From positions 1-10,472 of the forward strand of contig JAHOYW010000108.1 of assembly GCA_019038735.1 (NCBI GenBank): DNA of 10,472 bases, given 5' to 3'. Within the stretch, counting starts at the first letter, position 1; each line of letters begins with the position of its first letter. Below the pieces are notes generated by a model. That model saw only the letters and a program-made list of their open reading frames with translations, ran no database searches and was not told the origin of the DNA. Source of the DNA: Victivallales bacterium (GTDB lineage: Bacteria; Verrucomicrobiota; Lentisphaeria; Victivallales; Victivallaceae). Shown here piece by piece: positions 6,693 through 10,472 of the stretch. A program made the position numbers and the translations under genes.

Positions 6693-7388
6693 TTAGAAAT
6701 AAGTACTGATATATTCTTGCACAAAATGTTTATTTTGTGTTTCCGAACCATCTCCAATAGTTTCTTCAAACTTGTGGGATTTTACATGTCCGTCACAGAA
6801 TAAATAATTTGATTTTGTGCCATGTCTATCTGTTTTTAAATTAATTGGCCAGCTTGTAGCTACAGGTTCAGGATCTGTAAAACCCGGATAACCGCCATGC
6901 TCTAAGGCATCTGTTGTATCATCACCACGTTCTGATAAAAGAATATTCCCCGAAGGACTTTTTAATACATTTATGCGTTTCGCGAAAGCAAACATTCCAT
7001 TGTAAATATAACTTGGACGAGTTTCCCAGCCGGGCTCGCCGCCTGCTTTTACATTAGGGTCGCTATGGCAACGCAGAAATGCAGGTTTCATTCCGTATGG
7101 GAGCAAAAACTCATGCCACGGTTTAAAAGCAGCATCGCCTTCTTCTATCTCTGCCGCGCCATAAGTTCCTCCATGAACATTAGGAAAAAAGTCATTATAA
7201 TCGTCTATGTACCCTGAAAATCCAATACCACATTGTTTTAAATTATTCATGCAGTTGATTTCATGTCCTCTGTTACGTGCTTTGTTCAGGGCAGGGAGTA
7301 GCATTGCCGCTAGGATTGCGATGATGCCGATCACTACGAGGAGTTCGATAAGTGTAAAATTCTTTATATTTTTCATGTTTTTATCCAT
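6693..7388 (-). CDS. Stand-alone type II secretion/pilin-like protein with H-x9-DG motif
   Basis: The N-terminus is a type III (prepilin) signal: a short basic leader (about 10 residues), then [20 protein letters not shown] (11-30), with the expected Glu at position +5 after predicted cleavage before F11. Residue -1 is Asn rather than the usual Gly. A globular domain follows with N-N-L-K-Q (48-52) and H189-x9-D199-G200 ([18 protein letters not shown]), features of the DUF1559/SBP_bac_10-like pseudopilins that occur in very many copies in Lentisphaerota and Planctomycetota. Such proteins are thought to be surface or periplasmic, but individual functions are mostly unknown. No assembly ATPase, platform protein or peptidase is nearby, so partners must be elsewhere. 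The start may be the ATG at 7386-7388 or 7374-7376; neither has a strong Shine-Dalgarno. Confidence 0.9.
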   Translation of the reverse strand: MDKNMKNIKNFTLIELLVVIGIIAILAAMLLPALNKARNRGHEINCMNNLKQCGIGFSGYIDDYNDFFPNVHGGTYGAAEIEEGDAAFKPWHEFLLPYGMKPAFLRCHSDPNVKAGGEPGWETRPSYIYNGMFAFAKRINVLKSPSGNILLSERGDDTTDALEHGGYPGFTDPEPVATSWPINLKTDRHGTKSNYLFCDGHVKSHKFEETIGDGSETQNKHFVQEYISTYF

Positions 7389-7434
7389 GCTAAGGTTTAT
7401 TTTTTATATTACATATTAGAAAAATATGCATACA

Positions 7435-7492
7435 ATAACTACATCTCATGAACGATATTCTAGAGAAAATTCAAGAATTAAGCTGTAGTTAT
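7435..7492. repeat. 9-bp inverted repeat upstream of the pseudopilin gene
   Basis: ATAACTACA (7435-7443) and TGTAGTTAT (7484-7492) are perfect inverted copies 40 bases apart in the 129-base gap between the small His/Cys-rich gene and the pseudopilin gene. They lie 47-104 bases before the pseudopilin start, where an operator could sit. No convincing sigma70 promoter was found there; TTGTAT, 18 bases, TAATAT is the best weak candidate. Confidence 0.4.
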
Positions 7493-7517
7493 AGTGTAAT
7501 TATGGTTTTTATGTTTA

Positions 7518-7880
7518 TTAAACTGCGGGAGGTCCGCGGGAAAGAGCTTTGGTATAAGAATTAAAAGAAAAGGATTCGCGTAGTTGCGAATAATCTAAAG
7601 AACTTAAGGTGGTAAATTCAGTTTCAGTATTAACTGTCGCAATTGATTTTCCGCTAATGGAACTACAAATCAGACAAACATGTTTACTGAAAATATTATT
7701 TATGGAACCAGTGAAATCATTAATTTCAGGAGTATGCTTCGTGTTGTGCTTATCAGAACAATAGGAATGTGAGTGTGAATCCTCACAACTGTGAAATACA
7801 AGATGCTCCAAGTCCTGACTGGAGAATACCAGTGCGGTCAGGATTAAAAATAGAAATTTAAATTGTTTGTGACGTTTCAT
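7518..7880 (-). CDS. Small exported His/Cys-rich protein, DUF2946-like
   Basis: From the ATG at 7878-7880 the protein has 120 residues. It starts with a signal peptide: MKRHKQFK basic region, then the hydrophobic FLFLILTALVFSS (9-21). The mature part has a His/Cys-rich stretch (H30, C32, H36, H38, C41, H45, H49), a C-x2-C pair in HVCLIC (67-72), and the C-terminal end RGPPAV (115-120). A metal-ligand-rich region, a CxxC and a terminal R-[AG]-P-P recall DUF2946 and similar small proteins often found near metal-transport genes, but no metal gene is adjacent, so metal binding is inference. The frame is open upstream to 8012, but that stretch is Lys/Ile/Asn-rich and unlike a domain. A TATAAT lies seven bases before the ATG with no ribosome site, so the message may be leaderless. 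Confidence 0.7.
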   Translation of the reverse strand: MKRHKQFKFLFLILTALVFSSQDLEHLVFHSCEDSHSHSYCSDKHNTKHTPEINDFTGSINNIFSKHVCLICSSISGKSIATVNTETEFTTLSSLDYSQLRESFSFNSYTKALSRGPPAV

Positions 7881-7887
7881 CTTACAT

Positions 7888-7916
7888 ATTATAATCTTTT
7901 TTTTTGTAATATTCCA
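7888..7916 (-). promoter_or_regulatory. Possible promoter giving a leaderless message for the small exported protein
   Basis: On the minus strand a perfect -10 TATAAT (7893-7888) is preceded at 17 bases by TGGAAT (7916-7911), a poor -35 matching only three of six. The spacer has a run of nine A. The ATG at 7880 lies where transcription would start, and there is no Shine-Dalgarno. If the real start is further upstream the site is meaningless. Confidence 0.35.
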
Positions 7917-7975
7917 GTCTTTTTTATTTAGTAAGCAAAAAAAAATGTTTTTTAAAGGAATTTTATGCTTAAAGG

Positions 7976-7984
7976 TGTTATAAT
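7976..7984 (+). promoter_or_regulatory. Extended -10 promoter of the isoprenyl diphosphate synthase gene
   Basis: TGTTATAAT is an exact extended -10 element (TG-n-TATAAT). No good -35 lies 16-18 bases upstream, as is usual for extended -10 promoters. Transcription would start near 7991. The AAAAGGA ribosome site (8011-8017) precedes the GTG start at 8027 by 9 bases. Confidence 0.6.
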
Positions 7985-8026
7985 AAACTATAAGACTTTT
8001 TATTTCCTCCAAAAGGACAGAAGATT

Positions 8027-9091
8027 GTGAATGAATTAAAAAAAATAGCTTCTTTAATAAATGAGCTTATTGTCAACGATGATTTTCCCGCGAGTGTTGA
8101 GCCGGAATATTTGCGTGCGACTGTAATGGATTATCCAGCGCGTGGTGGTAAACGCCTGCGTCCGGCTCTGCTGATCTGGTGTTGTGGCTTGCTTGGCGGA
8201 GACACTGAAACTGCTTTGTATCCGGCGATGGCGGCGGAGTTGTTTCACAACTGGACATTGGTGCATGATGATATAATTGACGAAGACAGCATGCGTCGTG
8301 GAGAATTAACCACGCATGAATCATTGCGTTTGTTTGCCCGGGAAGCATTTGACGGCGGCGACTTGGCGGCGGATAAATTTGGTAAGAATTTTGCTATTTT
8401 AGCCGGCGACATCCAGCAAGGCTGGTCTTTGAATACTATTTTGAAATCCGCGGAACACGGTTTGTCTGCAGAATTAACTCTGGCTTTGGGGAAGCGTTTG
8501 TTGGAGCTTGGCAGTTGTCAACTGATTTCCGGCGAAGCTCTGGACGTGGAATTTCCGATGCGTAGTTGGCAGAATATTTCTTCGGATGAAGTTTTGCACA
8601 TGTTGGAACTCAAAACTGGTGCTTTACTGCGTTTTTGCGCGGAAGCCGGAGCCGCAATCGCTTTGAATACATGTGATTTTGAACGCAAAGAAATTAAAAT
8701 GCTCGGCGATTTTGCCGCCGCTGCCGGAATTGCTTTTCAGTTAATGGATGATTGGCTGGGGGTTTTTGGAGATTTTGATAAACTCGGCAAAAATATAGCA
8801 TCCGATTTGGCTTCTGAAAAACCTACTATACTTTTGCTGAAAAGTTTTGAAAAGCTGCAGCCTGATCTGCAATTGCATCTTTCCGGTATGCTTGGTTTGG
8901 ATGAATACAATGAAGAGATTATAGAACAGGTGCGGGTTTTGATGCGGGATTGCGGCGCTGAAGCCTATGTTCGCGAAAAAGCTGAAGAATTTAGCGAGCA
9001 GGCAAAAGAAATATTGCATCAATTTCCTGACAATGAATATCGCTCTTTCCTCTTGGAATTAACTTCTTTCCTAGTAAATCGCGAACAATAA
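8027..9091 (+). CDS. Trans-isoprenyl diphosphate synthase (polyprenyl synthetase family), short-chain type
   Basis: This enzyme condenses isopentenyl diphosphate with allylic diphosphates to make prenyl chains for quinones, carriers or other isoprenoids. The 354-residue soluble protein has all family regions: GGKRLRP (40-46), first Asp-rich motif DDIID (81-85) followed by MRRG, KTGALL (196-201), second Asp-rich region FQLMDDWLGVFGD (237-249), and GKNIASDLASEKPT (254-267). The first motif lacks the two-residue insertion of bacterial IspA-type farnesyl synthases (DDxxxxD), and W76, five residues before it, is bulky. That pattern, with the DDxLGVFGD form of the second motif, suggests a C15-C20 product (geranylgeranyl-type) over a long-chain one; chain length cannot be settled from motifs. 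The start is GTG with AAAAGGA upstream; no in-frame ATG competes. The divergent neighbour is unrelated. Confidence 0.92.
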   Translation: MNELKKIASLINELIVNDDFPASVEPEYLRATVMDYPARGGKRLRPALLIWCCGLLGGDTETALYPAMAAELFHNWTLVHDDIIDEDSMRRGELTTHESLRLFAREAFDGGDLAADKFGKNFAILAGDIQQGWSLNTILKSAEHGLSAELTLALGKRLLELGSCQLISGEALDVEFPMRSWQNISSDEVLHMLELKTGALLRFCAEAGAAIALNTCDFERKEIKMLGDFAAAAGIAFQLMDDWLGVFGDFDKLGKNIASDLASEKPTILLLKSFEKLQPDLQLHLSGMLGLDEYNEEIIEQVRVLMRDCGAEAYVREKAEEFSEQAKEILHQFPDNEYRSFLLELTSFLVNREQ

Positions 9092-9231
9092 AAATGTCCG
9101 CTAAGCAGGAATCATAAGTTAATTTTTATTTTTTTAACAATCTTCCCTTGCTAAAAACGTAAAATATCCTATTTTAACTGCTCAAAGTTATCTATTTAAT
9201 CAAACTAAAATATTGCATATAAGGATTTATA
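9092..9231 (+). other. Intergenic leader before the PpiD-like gene
   Basis: This 140-base AT-rich gap contains the AAGGA ribosome site (9221-9225). I found no convincing terminator after the prenyl synthase gene and no clear promoter; TAAAAT near 9206 is a lone -10-like match. The two genes could be co-transcribed. Confidence 0.4.
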
Positions 9232-10472
9232 ATGGTCATTAGAAAAATGAATTCAGTGTTCGCAAAACACGGTCGTCTCATCTTCGGTTTGATAACTGTC
9301 GTTATCGTAATAGCTTTTATGGGCGTTCTGAATCCAAATGGATTGGGTAGTATCTTTTCCAATTGGGGCGCTAGAAATGCTTATGGAGAAATTTTCGGCG
9401 AAAGTGTATCCCCCGGCGAAGCAACTGAAAAAGCTAATCGTGATTTAATTATTGGTGATTTAATGTATAATGCTGGCTTGGAGAGTTATCAGGCTCCTCA
9501 CAAAATGCAGATAAGTGCCTTTAACAGTTTATCTATTTTAGCCGCCGCCAAACGTCGCGGCATTACTGCCAGCAACAAAGAAATCACTGAATTTATTACT
9601 GAACGCGCAAAATTCAGAAACCCTAAGACTCAGGTTTTTGATAAGAAACTTCTCATTAGTTATATAGATGGGAAATTGAGATCCAGCGGTTTTTCCGCGG
9701 ATGATCTTGATCTCGCGGTAAGAGAGTATCTGATTAATAGTAAATTACTTGATGAATTAAAAGACAGTGTTGTCGTTACTCAAAGTGAAACGAAAGTATT
9801 TTATCAACTGGTAAATGAAAAATATTATGTTTCATACGCTTTGTTTGATAAAGCTCAATACTTGAAGAAAATTAAGCTAAACAAGGAAGAAGCCAAAAAT
9901 TATTTTAAGGGCTATACTCCGGCGAAGGAAGATTACATCCCAGGAAAATCTAAAGTTTTATTGGTCGAGTTTAAATATAATACTCCTGAAATTCAGAAAC
10001 TAGTGGCTAAAGAGCTTAGTGCCAAGGCACTTAAAGATTTCTATGATAAGAATAAAAAATTGTTTATGAACAAAAGCAAAGTTATTCCATTCGCGAAAGC
10101 TAAAGGCAAAGCTAAGAGTATCTTAGCCAGTCGTTACGCGAAGAAGTTTGCTGCGGAGAAAGCTTCAAAATTCGCGGAAGCAGCATACGAGGTCGGTGAT
10201 GCTGAAGAAGAAAAACAGCGCAAGGCTTTCGAAGATCTTCTTGTTGAATTTAAATATAAGGCTGTTCAAACTGACTGGATCAATGATGATGCTAAAAAAG
10301 TTGGTGCTATAAATGAGCCTGCCTTGGTCAAAGAAATCAGCATATTCAGGGAAGTTCCTGTATCTAACCATGTTATTGGTAAAAATGCCGCTTATGTCGC
10401 TTTTGTTACTGAAAAAATTATGCCGCGACCAGCTTTGTTTGAAGAAATCAAAACTAAGATTATCACTAGGTT
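9232..10472 (+). CDS. PpiD/SurA-like membrane-anchored periplasmic folding factor, 3' end missing
   Basis: 413 complete codons are visible and the frame is still open at the window end. A short basic cytoplasmic start and one membrane helix (about 15-33, LIFGLITVVIVIAFMGVL) lead to a large periplasmic part, the PpiD layout. A helical SurA_N-like region covers about 48-195: YGEIFGESVSPGEA resembles the usual 'v.g..is..e', and ITASNKEITEFI (111-122) the following helix. From about 200, YYVSYALFDKAQY and the EEAKNYF segment resemble PpiD. Residues 280-410 align in general shape with a parvulin domain and its end (AAYVAFVTEKIMPRPALFEEI), but the typical parvulin start with HIL is not visible. It probably helps outer-membrane protein folding or quality control at SecYEG. 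The ATG follows AAGGA by 6 bases. Confidence 0.82.
   Translation, partial: MVIRKMNSVFAKHGRLIFGLITVVIVIAFMGVLNPNGLGSIFSNWGARNAYGEIFGESVSPGEATEKANRDLIIGDLMYNAGLESYQAPHKMQISAFNSLSILAAAKRRGITASNKEITEFITERAKFRNPKTQVFDKKLLISYIDGKLRSSGFSADDLDLAVREYLINSKLLDELKDSVVVTQSETKVFYQLVNEKYYVSYALFDKAQYLKKIKLNKEEAKNYFKGYTPAKEDYIPGKSKVLLVEFKYNTPEIQKLVAKELSAKALKDFYDKNKKLFMNKSKVIPFAKAKGKAKSILASRYAKKFAAEKASKFAEAAYEVGDAEEEKQRKAFEDLLVEFKYKAVQTDWINDDAKKVGAINEPALVKEISIFREVPVSNHVIGKNAAYVAFVTEKIMPRPALFEEIKTKIITR

Noticed and set aside
7881..8012. Upstream extension of the small His/Cys-rich protein
   Set aside because: The 44 extra residues are Lys/Ile/Asn-rich and would put the signal peptide mid-protein; start at 7880 is preferred, though the upstream start is not excluded.
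10165..10371. 68-codon minus-strand open frame
   Set aside because: Antisense to the PpiD-like gene, with Phe-rich composition expected from its Lys/Glu codons.

Overview
The window looks like chromosomal housekeeping DNA from a Gram-negative bacterium of the PVC group, most plausibly Lentisphaerota (Victivallis/Lentisphaera-like). The evidence is a lipid A gene (lpxK), a stand-alone pseudopilin with the [20 protein letters not shown] leader and an H-x9-DG motif of the kind abundant in Lentisphaerota and Planctomycetota, moderate-to-low GC, and A/G-rich Shine-Dalgarno sites. The phylum call is an inference; no rRNA gene is present. I see no CRISPR array, transposase, phage gene or tRNA.

Region 1 (1-1644, minus strand) is a phospholipid cluster. 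A DUF2062 membrane protein comes first, then phosphatidylserine decarboxylase (psd), then the start of phosphatidylserine synthase (pssA), which leaves the window at base 1. The last two catalyse consecutive steps to phosphatidylethanolamine. A cluster of TATAGCCT repeats separates psd and pssA.

Region 2 (1645-1952) has no convincing gene but carries a large two-part hairpin repeat inside a roughly 140-bp candidate element.

Region 3 (1953-5189, minus strand) is an alpha-type ribosomal operon: rpmJ, rpsM, rpsK, rpoA, rplQ, with a good promoter before rpmJ and a strong terminator after rplQ. rpsD is absent between rpsK and rpoA, and no secY, adk, map or infA lies upstream. uS11 has a long acidic N-terminal extension and bL17 a Lys/Ala/Pro then Glu-rich C-terminal tail. 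Beyond the terminator is an unrecognised 163-residue protein.

Region 4 (5445-7880, minus strand) holds lpxK, probably with a TTG start, the pseudopilin, and a small exported His/Cys-rich protein ending in RGPPAV. A 6+15-bp stem lies between the pseudopilin and lpxK.

Region 5 (8027-10472, plus strand) has a trans-isoprenyl diphosphate synthase behind an extended -10 promoter, then an inner-membrane PpiD/SurA-like chaperone cut by the window edge.

I found no clear undescribed multi-gene system. The best leads are the hairpin repeat, the extended ribosomal proteins, the lpxK leader hairpin, the 163-residue orphan, the small His/Cys-rich protein, and the apparently degenerate parvulin region of the PpiD-like protein.
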